Assembly: GCF_900105325.1 (NCBI RefSeq)
Contig: NZ_FNSU01000003.1
Location: forward strand, 930,001 to 994,000
Reading direction: 5' to 3'
From: Pseudomonas marginalis
GTDB lineage: Bacteria; Pseudomonadota; Gammaproteobacteria; Pseudomonadales; Pseudomonadaceae
DNA: 64,000 bases
Within the stretch, counting starts at the first letter, position 1. Every line of letters begins with the position of its first letter. The notes under the pieces were generated by a model, which saw only the letters and a list, made by a program, of their open reading frames with translations, was not told the origin of the DNA and searched no databases. This document shows, piece after piece, positions 33,942-42,910 of this stretch. The translations under genes and the position numbers were made by a program.

Positions 33942-36190
33942 GCTACAGCGTAGCCGTGCGGGCGCTGTGCGAGTTCACCGCCAAGGTCGGCGACCTGGAC
34001 CTGCGCTTTACCCCGTCGCCCAGCGCCCAGGAAGGTATAGCGGGCCATCGCACCGTTGCTTCGCGACGCAGCGCGCACTACCAGAACGAAGTGGCCCTCG
34101 AGGGCGACTACCAGCAACTGAAGGTGCGGGGCAGGGCAGACGGCTATGACCCGGACGCCAACCGCCTGGAAGAAGTGAAGACCTATCGAGGCGACCTGGC
34201 TGCCCAGCCCGCCAACCACCGGCAACTGCATTGGGCCCAGGCCAAGGTGTACGGCTGGTTGATGTGCCAGAAGCTTGGCCTCACGGATATCGACGTGGCG
34301 CTGGTGTATTTCGATATCGTCGGCGAAGGCGAAACCCTGCTCAATCAACGTTTCCAGGCGGACGAGCTGCAAGCGTTCTTCAATCAGCAATGTGCACTGT
34401 TTCTCGGCTGGGCCCGCCAGGAAATGCAGCACCGTGAAGCGCGCGACGTTGCGGCGCAGACCTTGGGTTTCCCCCATGCCGATTTTCGCCCCGGCCAACG
34501 CACTCTGGCCGAGTCGGTGTACAAGGCCGTCAGCACCGGCCGTTGCCTGATGGCCCAGGCCCCCACGGGCATCGGCAAGACCATCGGCACGATCTTCCCG
34601 CTGCTCAAGGCCCTGGCGCCCCAGCAACTGGACAAGGTGTTTTTCCTCACCGCCAAGACCCCCGGTCGCCAACTCGCCCTCGATGCAGCCAAGGTGCTGC
34701 ATGCCAGCAGCGACCTGCCCCTGCGTGTTCTCGAGCTGGTGGCGCGGGACAAGGCCTGCGAGCACTTGGACAAGGCCTGTCACGGCGACGCCTGCCCCTT
34801 GGCCAAGGGCTTCTACGACCGTTTGCCCGCCGCCCGCCTTGCCGCGTCCAAGGTCCGCCTGCTCGACCAACACAACCTGCGCAATGTCGCCCTCGATCAC
34901 AGGGTGTGCCCCTATTACCTGAGCCAGGAAATGGCACGCTGGGCCGACCTGGTGGTTGCCGACTACAACTACTATTTCGACTTCGGCGCCATGCTCTTCG
35001 GCCTGGCCCAACTCAACCAATGGCGCGCTGCCGTGCTGGTGGACGAAGCCCACAACCTGGTGGAACGTGCGCGCTCGATGTACAGCGCGAGCCTCGACCA
35101 GTACAGCCTGAAGATCCTGCGCGACACCGCGCCCGAGCCGCTGAAGAAACCCCTGCAGCGCCTCAACCGCGAATGGAACGCCCTGCACAAAGACCAGGTC
35201 GCGCCGTACCAAGCCTATGCCTCCAGGCCGGACAAACTGCTCCAGGCCCTGAACCTGTGCACCAGCGCCCTGGGTGATTACTTCAACGACCACCCCGAAG
35301 CCCTCAGCGGTGACCTGCAAGCCTTCTACTTCGAAGCGCTACAATTTACCAAGGTCGCCGAGCTGTTCAACGAGCACTTCATCTTCGACATCAGCAAGCG
35401 CCAGCTCGGCGGCAAACGCAGCAGCTCGACCCTGTGCCTGCGTAACGTGGTACCCGCCGAATTCATCCGGCCGCGCTTGACGGCAGCCCGCAGCAGCGTG
35501 TTGTTCTCCGCCACATTGAGCCCACGCCACTACTACGCCGACCTGCTTGGGCTGCCGACGGACACGGCTTGGGTCGATGTGGAATCGCCGTTCAAGGCCG
35601 AGCAACTGCAGGTACGCATTGTCGACGCAATCTCCACCCGTTTCGTGCATCGCCAAGCCTCGCTGGCGCCGATTGTCGAGCTGATCGCCCGCCAGTTCGC
35701 CCTGCAACCGGGTAACTACCTGGCGTTTTTCTCAAGCTTTGATTACCTGCAACAGGTGGCGCAACTGCTCGCCGAAACACACCCGCGGATCCCGCTGTGG
35801 CAACAGTCGCGGGGCATGGCCGAGGCTGAACGCCAAGGCTTTCTCGATCAATTCACCGAGCACAGCCAAGGCGTCGGTTTTGCCGTGCTGGGCGGCGCGT
35901 TCGGTGAAGGCATCGACTTGCCGGGCACACGCCTGATCGGCGCATTTATCGCCACCCTGGGATTGCCGCAACTCAACCCGGTCAACGAGCAGATAAAACT
36001 GCGCATGGCGGCGATTTTTGGCGCAGGGTACGACTACACCTACCTGTACCCCGGCATCCAAAAGGTCGTGCAGGCGGCGGGGAGGGTGATCCGCAGCCAG
36101 CACGACCGGGGCGTGGTGATGTTGATGGATGATCGGTTTGGGGAGGGCAGGGTGCGGCAGTTGTTGCCGAGGTGGTGGGCAGTTGATTGA
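33938..36190 (+). CDS. XPD/DinG-like iron-sulfur helicase with N-terminal nuclease-like domain
   Basis: A 750-residue superfamily 2 helicase. Walker A APTGIGKT is near residue 207 and DEAH (LVDEAHNLVE) near 368. Four cysteines between them (KACEHLDKACHGDACP and HRVCPYY, about 273-325) fit the iron-sulfur cluster of XPD/DinG. The C-terminal motifs FSATLSP and VQAAGRVIRS complete the motor. The N-terminal about 150 residues contain GRADGYD and EEVKTYRG, a PD-(D/E)XK/Cas4-like pattern. The start is TTG 33938, overlapping the fan1 stop. A helicase that opens DNA for the coupled nuclease is the natural reading. Confidence 0.88.
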   Translation: MSYSVAVRALCEFTAKVGDLDLRFTPSPSAQEGIAGHRTVASRRSAHYQNEVALEGDYQQLKVRGRADGYDPDANRLEEVKTYRGDLAAQPANHRQLHWAQAKVYGWLMCQKLGLTDIDVALVYFDIVGEGETLLNQRFQADELQAFFNQQCALFLGWARQEMQHREARDVAAQTLGFPHADFRPGQRTLAESVYKAVSTGRCLMAQAPTGIGKTIGTIFPLLKALAPQQLDKVFFLTAKTPGRQLALDAAKVLHASSDLPLRVLELVARDKACEHLDKACHGDACPLAKGFYDRLPAARLAASKVRLLDQHNLRNVALDHRVCPYYLSQEMARWADLVVADYNYYFDFGAMLFGLAQLNQWRAAVLVDEAHNLVERARSMYSASLDQYSLKILRDTAPEPLKKPLQRLNREWNALHKDQVAPYQAYASRPDKLLQALNLCTSALGDYFNDHPEALSGDLQAFYFEALQFTKVAELFNEHFIFDISKRQLGGKRSSSTLCLRNVVPAEFIRPRLTAARSSVLFSATLSPRHYYADLLGLPTDTAWVDVESPFKAEQLQVRIVDAISTRFVHRQASLAPIVELIARQFALQPGNYLAFFSSFDYLQQVAQLLAETHPRIPLWQQSRGMAEAERQGFLDQFTEHSQGVGFAVLGGAFGEGIDLPGTRLIGAFIATLGLPQLNPVNEQIKLRMAAIFGAGYDYTYLYPGIQKVVQAAGRVIRSQHDRGVVMLMDDRFGEGRVRQLLPRWWAVD

Positions 36191-36269
36191 GTGATTCCTG
36201 CCATCAATGATGCTGGTCCTTAGCCAACGGATCCCGCAGGCTGGAAAAAAACCTCAGACAGGCCTCGCC

Positions 36270-36470
36270 AATGAGCCGAAGCCAGCGCTATTCCTGATTG
36301 GCAGTCGCGATCCTGTAGGTGTGTTTGAAGCTCACCCACTCAAGCGAATGCCCGAGTGGGTGCCTGACCTTGAACAGCATGTCCTGGACAACTGTGGCCA
36401 TTGGATCCAGAGCGAGCAAACGCGGCAGGTCAATACGTTGCTACTCGACTTTTTAGACCGCACCGGTTGA
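36270..36470 (+). pseudogene. C-terminal remnant of an alpha/beta hydrolase
   Basis: About 65 codons read like the end of an alpha/beta hydrolase of the epoxide hydrolase group: PALFLIGSRDPVG (strand with the acid residue) and NCGHWIQSEQTRQVNTLLLDFL (loop with the catalytic His). The nucleophile and all earlier parts are missing, and the sequence before it is not hydrolase-like. It lies between the helicase and the Ig-like gene cluster and probably marks an old recombination edge. Confidence 0.7.
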
Positions 36471-36485
36471 GGGCCTGCGGCGTGC

Positions 36486-38060
36486 TCAACTGATGGTCAG
36501 TGCCCGACGCCAGGATTCGTTCAAGTCCACTGCACGTGCCTGGGTGAAACCGGTGGAGATCACGTAATACAGTTCAGGACGGTAGCCTTTGAACTGCTGC
36601 AATTGCACACGCTCGAGCAAGCGCTGCACCGGTGAGCGTTCCGGCCAGGATGGGCCGACCTCTTTTTCTTCGATGTGCAGAATGATGTCGTTCAACGATT
36701 TTACGTAGCGCAGGATCAACGAAATGCGGTCGGTCGGTTGGCGCCACGCGTAGTAAGGAATGTTGACGATCACGTGCTCTGGATTGTCGTGGATATGATC
36801 GTCTGGGTAGCCTTCAACCGTAGGTGCTTCCAGGCGGAAAATGGAGCCTTTGACCTCGGCCGTTGTTTTCTTGGAATAGATCTCAAAGGGCGGGGCAGCC
36901 TTTCTCAGCACGAAGCTGATCTCCAGGCGGCCTTCAGCGGCAGCCCGTACGTCGAGGAAGTCGAAGAACGCCGATACCGGTCTCCCGGCAATCCTAATAG
37001 GCACAAATTGGTGAACCACCTTCACACCGCCCTTCGGCGGGTATGAGCGGAACATCACATCGTACAAGTCGTCTTTCAGCCCAACCGTTGGCGGGGTGTA
37101 CATCTGCACCTCAAGCGGTTGTTCGTTGAGTACTTCCAAGTCGACATAACCAAGCGGTCCCGCATTTACAATCACGGGGCCGTCGTACTTGGTGACGTCC
37201 AGATTGACCGACACCGGCATGCTTGCCGACCCTGGTGTCGAAATATTCCCCACCAGGTCGATGACTTCCAGCCACACCAACAGGCGGTCACTGTCGCCCG
37301 CTTCGACGATGTCCTGGTAGGTCACCGTGATAACCGTCGGTTTCACGGCTCCCCCGACCTGTTGAGTGATGATGACTGATCCCCAGTGGAGGATGATTCG
37401 GTCGGTGGGATTCAGGTTGGGGTATAGCTGGAGGGTTACGGTAACGCCCCTGCTGGCGTTGCCGGGGACAATCACCGTTTCGGACAGGCTGAATTTCAGC
37501 GCGGAATGCCCCGGTTCTATTTGATCCTGATCATCACCGGCAGGGATGTCGGTTTTTACCAGAACCTCCAATGGATATGACTGGTCGTACTGCGCACCAC
37601 CGGCATAGTGAACAACATACACCAGGGCATTCTTTCCATCGGGAAGGTCTTGTGACGAGGCTGAAAAGAAGTAGTTGTTGAGCTTGATGTCGTCGGCTGT
37701 AAGTTCTTTGGTCGCGAAAACCACCACCGTTCCCGCACTATCCAGCTTACCCACCGAAATGATATCGCCAGGCGCTGCGACCCAGTTTTTATCCACCTGT
37801 ATCGTCACCCCTGACTCAAACAGCCACTTCGGGATGCCTGCATCAAAGCCTGGTACGTTTTCGCTCATGCCTGGAATGTAGAGGCGGTCGAGGTTTTTGG
37901 GGGTGCGTTTTTTATCAGCCTTCAAACTACCTTTTGCTGAGGTCACGGCCTTGGGTTTTGCGGGTGCCTTGGGCGTTACGGCGCTCGTCTGCTTGGCGGC
38001 AGCCTTTGTGGCCGTAGGCTGTTTGACCGGCACTGCTGGCTGGTTCTTTTTGGCTGACAT
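36486..38060 (-). CDS. Ig-like beta-domain protein, divergent member of a three-gene cluster
   Basis: A 524-residue protein of unknown function. It opens with a Lys/Ala/Pro-rich, disordered, basic segment (about 1-55). The rest is a string of beta-sandwich-like units. One unit (DRIILHWGSVIITQQVGG, then ITVTYQDIVEAGDSD) aligns by eye with the units of the two genes at 38305 and 41144 (DLIILVWGSQQVLHRVQPG, then LTVDYATISAAGNN), so the three are paralogues. No signal peptide, membrane helix or catalytic motif is visible. ATG 38060 has GGAGAG upstream. The gene is transcribed away from the other two and shares their upstream block (38121-38168). Confidence 0.82.
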   Translation of the reverse strand: MSAKKNQPAVPVKQPTATKAAAKQTSAVTPKAPAKPKAVTSAKGSLKADKKRTPKNLDRLYIPGMSENVPGFDAGIPKWLFESGVTIQVDKNWVAAPGDIISVGKLDSAGTVVVFATKELTADDIKLNNYFFSASSQDLPDGKNALVYVVHYAGGAQYDQSYPLEVLVKTDIPAGDDQDQIEPGHSALKFSLSETVIVPGNASRGVTVTLQLYPNLNPTDRIILHWGSVIITQQVGGAVKPTVITVTYQDIVEAGDSDRLLVWLEVIDLVGNISTPGSASMPVSVNLDVTKYDGPVIVNAGPLGYVDLEVLNEQPLEVQMYTPPTVGLKDDLYDVMFRSYPPKGGVKVVHQFVPIRIAGRPVSAFFDFLDVRAAAEGRLEISFVLRKAAPPFEIYSKKTTAEVKGSIFRLEAPTVEGYPDDHIHDNPEHVIVNIPYYAWRQPTDRISLILRYVKSLNDIILHIEEKEVGPSWPERSPVQRLLERVQLQQFKGYRPELYYVISTGFTQARAVDLNESWRRALTIS

Positions 38061-38120
38061 GAGCTCTCTCCTGACAGAGGACGTCGCACGTGGCCCCAGG
38101 GCAAGCGTGCCGTTTACGCC

Positions 38121-38168
38121 ATCAAACACCTGAACGCGCGCCTCGGATACTGTCAGAATTAACAGGTA
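38121..38168 (-). promoter_or_regulatory. Conserved upstream block, copy 1 (divergent gene)
   Basis: Read on the minus strand: CCTGTTAATTCTGACAGTA, 15 variable bases, CAGGTGTTTGAT, ending 60 bp before the ATG at 38060. The same two parts with identical spacing occur at 38218-38265 and 41056-41103. The first part has dyad character (CTGT-N8-ACAG). The protein-coding parts of this gene and the others have diverged far more, so the block is probably a selected promoter or operator. Confidence 0.6.
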
Positions 38169-38206
38169 CCGACCGACGGCCCTTGTGACATGGATTCGCC
38201 TGATGG

Positions 38207-40071
38207 CCATTCGTCGTCACCTGTTAGTTCTGACAGTAGGCAAGCACGGCTCTCAGGCGTTTGATACGGGTAAGCCAGACGAAACCCGTCGCAGGACTCT
38301 CGCCATGACCAAGAAAAAGACGCCGAGCTCACTTCTTCCTCCCATCGTCGTACCGCTGCTTGAGCCGCCGGTCGAGGGTGATATTGACGGTGCCGATGGC
38401 GGTGTAGGCCTTCGGCATTCAGAGAATCCGTTGGTCGTGTACCTGGTCAATCCAAAAGTCGCTGTGACTGCGGGAAGCATTGCCTTACTCTACTGGGGCA
38501 ACCGCAATGTTCCGGTTGCCTCTACCCCGATTCGCGAGGGCGATGAAAACCTGGACCTTATTCCGCTGACGGTGCCTGCAAGCCGTATTGTCGAATATTG
38601 GGCCAACCCGGTGTTCGGCAAGCTAAGGCGCGCCAGCGACAATGAAAGTTTTACTGAAGAGCTTAAGTTACGGGTAAGCCTGAGCCGGCCAGGGGGACGT
38701 GACCCGAATGACCAACTGCCCGGCCATCAGGGTTTGGTCTGTGTGATCCCGGCGCTGATTCTGTTGAATGGCGTCAGCGAAGCGGACGCGTTGATAGGTA
38801 TCAAGATTGTTATTCGCCACTGGCTGCACATGCGCCCTTATGACCTGATCATTCTGGTCTGGGGTTCACAGCAGGTGCTGCATCGGGTGCAACCCGGCGA
38901 GGAGGGGCGCGACATTACGCTGACCGTTGACTACGCCACGATCAGTGCCGCCGGCAATAACCCACTCACCCGAGTGGCCTTCCAAGTCAGGGATGCCGGG
39001 GGCAACCTGCCGGATGAGTGGGCGCGTTGGTCGGCGGTGTCGCTGATTGATGTGCACCTTAATCAAATACGCCCGGAGGCCCCTTGGCTGGCCTTCCCAA
39101 AGAGCGAAACCGAGATTGACCTGGGTGAGTTGGGCAGTTGGGATGTGGAAATTGAGGCCTGGATTACCAGCGCAGAAATCAGTGCGTATTCGCATGTGAC
39201 GCTGATCTGGGCCGGTACGGACAGCGAAGGCAATTCGATCCCCCATACACCCACACAGGTATTGAGTGCGCAAGGCCTCTATAGGTTCGACATCCCCAAC
39301 GCGTCAGTGGTCGCCATTGCAGAGGGTACGGCCAGTGTGCATCTGCTGTTTCAGAAGGGGACGGTGGAACAGCCGTCCAAAAAACTCTACCTGAACATCA
39401 CCGGGGAAGTGTTCAGGTGGCCGGCGCCGACGATTGACGAGGACTTTGGTGGCCACATTAATCCCGATATCGCGGCGACGGTACGTTTTCCACTGCAAGC
39501 AAGCTGGCCGGGTAACGGTTATCTCGAAGTGATCTTTCGGGTGAGCAGCCCTGACAACACCATCGAACATCGGGTGGGCCGTGAAGTCGACGATATTGAA
39601 CCTACGCCCAGCGGAGACATGCTGTTTACCGTGCACCCCAATGAGCTCCTGCGTTTCGTTGGCCAGCTTGTGGAGGTGTTCTATGCCCACACACGTCCTG
39701 GCGGTCGGCCTCAGGAATCCCTGCGGATGCAAGTTATCGTCGGGCAGCTTCAGCGCACGATGCCCCCACCAATTGTTGATAAGGTGATCAGCGGCCAGTT
39801 GAACCCCGATGATATCGGCGCTTACGTGAAGGTGTTTGCACCGTTCACTGAAACAAAACGTGGGGACTGGATCAGGATGTACTGGATCGGCCCGCATGCC
39901 CGTGTCGAAGTTCCGGTGCAGGTGGCCGTCGACGGTGACACCACGGAGCACGACATCGAAAGCTTCTATGTCACAAACAACCTGAACAGTACGGTGACTG
40001 CGTTCTATACCTTGAAACGTGGCGACGAGATGCCGCGGTATTCAAAAATTACTGAGGTGCTGGTGAGCCGT
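38207..40071 (+). repeat. 1.86-kb direct repeat, copy A
   Basis: From 38207 to about 40071 the DNA is nearly identical to 41045-42910, with scattered substitutions and one single-base difference upstream of the start codon. It covers the upstream block, the start and about 590 codons. Beyond each border the sequences are unrelated. Confidence 0.93.
38218..38265 (+). promoter_or_regulatory. Conserved upstream block, copy 2
   Basis: CCTGTTAGTTCTGACAGTA, 15 bases, CAGGCGTTTGAT, ending 40 bp before ATG 38305. It faces copy 1 across a 49-bp gap, so the two divergent genes share one control region. Confidence 0.6.
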
Positions 40072-40686
40072 AATTCATGTCCATTATCGATTGATCAATC
40101 AACGATGGAGCTGAATGGTGTGAAGTTACTTCAAACATATGGGTTATCTACTCGAGAAGTCCCGCAGAATACAGATGTTCGTACAGCAGATGGTGGTGCC
40201 CCAGGCAGGTATTACATCTCTTCAAATCCCTTGATTGCCAGTGTAGATGCTTCAGGAAAAGTTGTCGGCCTTCGCAACGGATTAGTGACAATCACTGTTG
40301 AGGACGGAGCAGGCTCAACAGTTTTTTATCCGGTGAGGGTATCTAATGTATTTGTTATGATTTTGACGCCTATCACTGATAGGTTATCGTTTGCTCAACT
40401 GAGCCAGTGGGCCAATGCGCAGGGCGGTATTCAATTGCCAGGTGCCGATAATTCTGCACCAATAAGCAAAGCATTTGACGAGAATTTTTCCAACTATCAT
40501 CAATTCTTGCGGCAAATAAGTGCAGGTATGGATCCGCGCTATAGAGTTCGATGGCAGGCTCCGACAAGAGACGGTATTGTGGCAGGGCACTACATACGAG
40601 AGAATGGAGTTCTATCGGCGGTCGCTTATTTAGCTAGCGACATGGCGGGGTTCGAAGGGCCAGCTTTTACCTTTGTTCCAACTTAA
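38305..40686 (+). CDS. Ig-like repeat protein A: common core with Big_2-like, AT-rich C-terminus
   Basis: A 793-residue protein of unknown function. Residues 1-about 589 (MTKKKTPSSLLPPIVVPLLE onward) are nearly identical to the protein at 41144 and consist of repeated beta-rich units of about 100 residues. After TEVLVSR the sequence changes abruptly: NSCPLSIDQSTMELNGV, then SNPLIASVDASGKVVGLRNG, a Big_2 Ig-like pattern, then a last domain of about 110 residues (LTPITDRLSFAQLSQWANAQ) that I do not recognise. The tail (from 40072) uses AT-rich codons unlike the core. No signal peptide is seen. ATG 38305 has AGGA upstream and matches the start of the paralogue. Confidence 0.85.
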   Translation: MTKKKTPSSLLPPIVVPLLEPPVEGDIDGADGGVGLRHSENPLVVYLVNPKVAVTAGSIALLYWGNRNVPVASTPIREGDENLDLIPLTVPASRIVEYWANPVFGKLRRASDNESFTEELKLRVSLSRPGGRDPNDQLPGHQGLVCVIPALILLNGVSEADALIGIKIVIRHWLHMRPYDLIILVWGSQQVLHRVQPGEEGRDITLTVDYATISAAGNNPLTRVAFQVRDAGGNLPDEWARWSAVSLIDVHLNQIRPEAPWLAFPKSETEIDLGELGSWDVEIEAWITSAEISAYSHVTLIWAGTDSEGNSIPHTPTQVLSAQGLYRFDIPNASVVAIAEGTASVHLLFQKGTVEQPSKKLYLNITGEVFRWPAPTIDEDFGGHINPDIAATVRFPLQASWPGNGYLEVIFRVSSPDNTIEHRVGREVDDIEPTPSGDMLFTVHPNELLRFVGQLVEVFYAHTRPGGRPQESLRMQVIVGQLQRTMPPPIVDKVISGQLNPDDIGAYVKVFAPFTETKRGDWIRMYWIGPHARVEVPVQVAVDGDTTEHDIESFYVTNNLNSTVTAFYTLKRGDEMPRYSKITEVLVSRNSCPLSIDQSTMELNGVKLLQTYGLSTREVPQNTDVRTADGGAPGRYYISSNPLIASVDASGKVVGLRNGLVTITVEDGAGSTVFYPVRVSNVFVMILTPITDRLSFAQLSQWANAQGGIQLPGADNSAPISKAFDENFSNYHQFLRQISAGMDPRYRVRWQAPTRDGIVAGHYIRENGVLSAVAYLASDMAGFEGPAFTFVPT

Positions 40687-40766
40687 AGCAAGTTGGTTTG
40701 ATGGACGCATGATTGAAAAGATAATAAATGGTTTTTATATGGTGAATTTTTTGCGTGTCGGGGAGT

Positions 40767-40800
40767 GGGCGGGATAACTCCCTGCCCATCTTTATCGTTT
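40767..40800 (+). terminator. Probable terminator after protein A
   Basis: GGGCGGGA and TCCCTGCCC form a stem with one mismatch (40767-40787), followed by the T-rich ATCTTTATCGTTT. It lies about 80 bp after the stop. A second imperfect hairpin (GCCGGATTT/AAGTCCGGC) occurs near 40808-40840. The rest of 40687-41044 is AT-rich and shows no gene. Confidence 0.6.
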
Positions 40801-41044
40801 AAGGTTGCCGGATTTGTTTTTTTTGCTTAAGTCCGGCTATTTAATCCGGTGAGCATCAGTGTTTGATGGGACCGACTGTTATTTGTGTTCAAATATAAAA
40901 AATACCTGATAGGCCCAGCATTTTCTTCCTATAGCAGAAATGCATTACATCTCAGGCAAACCTAAAAAAGGTACGCTGCGTAAACATGACGCAGGAAGGT
41001 AGACTTCTTCCAATGGAAACTGCTGCCAACAAAGAAGAGTGCAA

Positions 41045-42910
41045 CCATTCGTCGCCACCTGTTAATTCTGACAGTAGGCAAGCACGGCTCTCAGGCGTTT
41101 GATACGGGTAAACCAGACGAAACCCGTCGCAAGGACTCTCGCCATGACCAAGAAAAAGACGCCGACCCCACGTCTCCCTCCCATCGTCGTACCGCTGCTT
41201 GAGCCGCCGGTCGAGGGTGATATTGACGGTGCCGATGGCGGTGTAGGCCTTCGGCATTCAGAGAGCCCGTTGGTCGTGTACCTGGTCAATCCAAAAGTCG
41301 CTGTGACTGCGGGAAGCGTTGCCTTACTCTACTGGGGCAACCGCAATGTTCCGGTTGCCTCTACCCCGATTCGCGAGGGCGATGAAAACCTGGACCTTAT
41401 TCCGCTGACGGTGCCTGCAAGCCGTATTGTCGAATATTGGGCCAACCCGGTGTTCGGCAAGCTAAGGCGCGCCAGCGACAATGAAAGTTTTACTGAAGAG
41501 CTTAAGTTACGGGTAAGCCTGAGCCGGCCAGGGGGACGTGACCCGAATGACCAACTGCCCGGCCATCAGGGTTTGGTCTGTGTGATCCCGGCGCTGATTC
41601 TGTTGAATGGCGTCAGCGAAGCGGACGCGTTGATAGGTATCAAGATTGTTATTCGCCACTGGCTGCACATGCGCCCTTATGACCTGATCATTCTGGTCTG
41701 GGGTTCACAGCAGGTGCTGCATCGGGTGCAACCCGGCGAGGAGGGGCGCGACATTACGCTGACCGTTGACTACGCCACGATCAGTGCCGCCGGCAATAAC
41801 CCACTCACCCGAGTGGCCTTCCAAGTCAGGGATGCCGGGGGCAACCTGCCGGATGAGTGGGCGCGTTGGTCGGCGGTGTCGCTGATTGATGTGCACCTTA
41901 ATCAAATACGCCCGGAGGCCCCTTGGCTGGCCTTCCCAGAGAGCGAAACCGAGATTGATCTGGGTGAGTTGGGCAGTTGGGATGTGGAAATTCAGGCCTG
42001 GATTACCAGCGCAGAAATCAGTGCGTATTCGCATGTGACGCTGATCTGGGCCGGTACGGACAGCGAAGGCAATTCGATCCCCCATACACCCACACAGGTA
42101 TTGAGTGCGCAAGGCCTCTATAGGTTCGACATCCCCAACGCGTCGGTGGTCGCAATTGCAGAGGGTACGGCCAGTGTGCATCTGCTGTTTCTGAAGGGAG
42201 CGGTGGAACAGCCGTCCAAAAAGCTCTACCTGAACATCACCGGGGAAGTGTTCAGGTGGCCGGCGCCGACGATTGACGAGGACTTTGGTGGCCACATTGA
42301 TCCCGATATCGCGGCGACGGTACGTTTTCCACTGCAAGCAAGCTGGCCGGGTAACGGTTATCTCGAAGTGATCTTTCGGGTGAGCAGCCCCGACAACACC
42401 ATCGAACATCGGGTGGGCCGTGAAGTCGACGATATTGAACCTACGCCCAGCGGAGATATGCTGTTTACCGTGCATTCCAATGAACTGCTGCGTTTCGACG
42501 GCCACCTTGTGGAGGTGTTCTATGCCCACACACGTCCTGGCGGTCGGCCTCAGGAATCCCTGCGGATGCAAGTTATCGTCGGGCAGCTTCAGCGCACGAT
42601 GCCCCCACCAATTGTTGATAAGGTGATCAGCGGCCAGTTGAACCCCGATGATATCGGCGCTTACGTGAAGGTGTTTGCACCGTTCACTGAAACAAAACGT
42701 GGGGACTGGATCAGGATGTACTGGATCGGCCCGCATGCCCGTGTCGAAGTTCCGGTGCAAGTACCCGTAGACGGCGCCACCACAGAGCACGACATCGAAA
42801 GCTTCTATGTCACAAACAACCTGAACAGCACGGTGACTGCGTTCTATACCTTGAAACGTGGCGACGAGATGCCGCGGTATTCAAAAATTACTGAGGTGCT
42901 GGTAAGTCGT
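41045..42910 (+). repeat. 1.86-kb direct repeat, copy B
   Basis: Second copy of the repeat at 38207-40071. The distance between copies is about 2.84 kb, so recombination between them would delete the tail of protein A and the intergenic region and leave a single gene with tail B. Confidence 0.93.
41056..41103 (+). promoter_or_regulatory. Conserved upstream block, copy 3
   Basis: CCTGTTAATTCTGACAGTA, 15 bases, CAGGCGTTTGAT, ending 41 bp before ATG 41144. It belongs to the 1.86-kb duplication, so its similarity to copy 2 is not independent evidence, but the match to copy 1 is. Confidence 0.6.

Noticed and set aside
40987..41103. Short plus-strand frame beginning MTQEGRLLPMETAANKEE before protein B
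   Set aside because: It ends within the conserved upstream block and lacks support; it may only be junction sequence left by the duplication.
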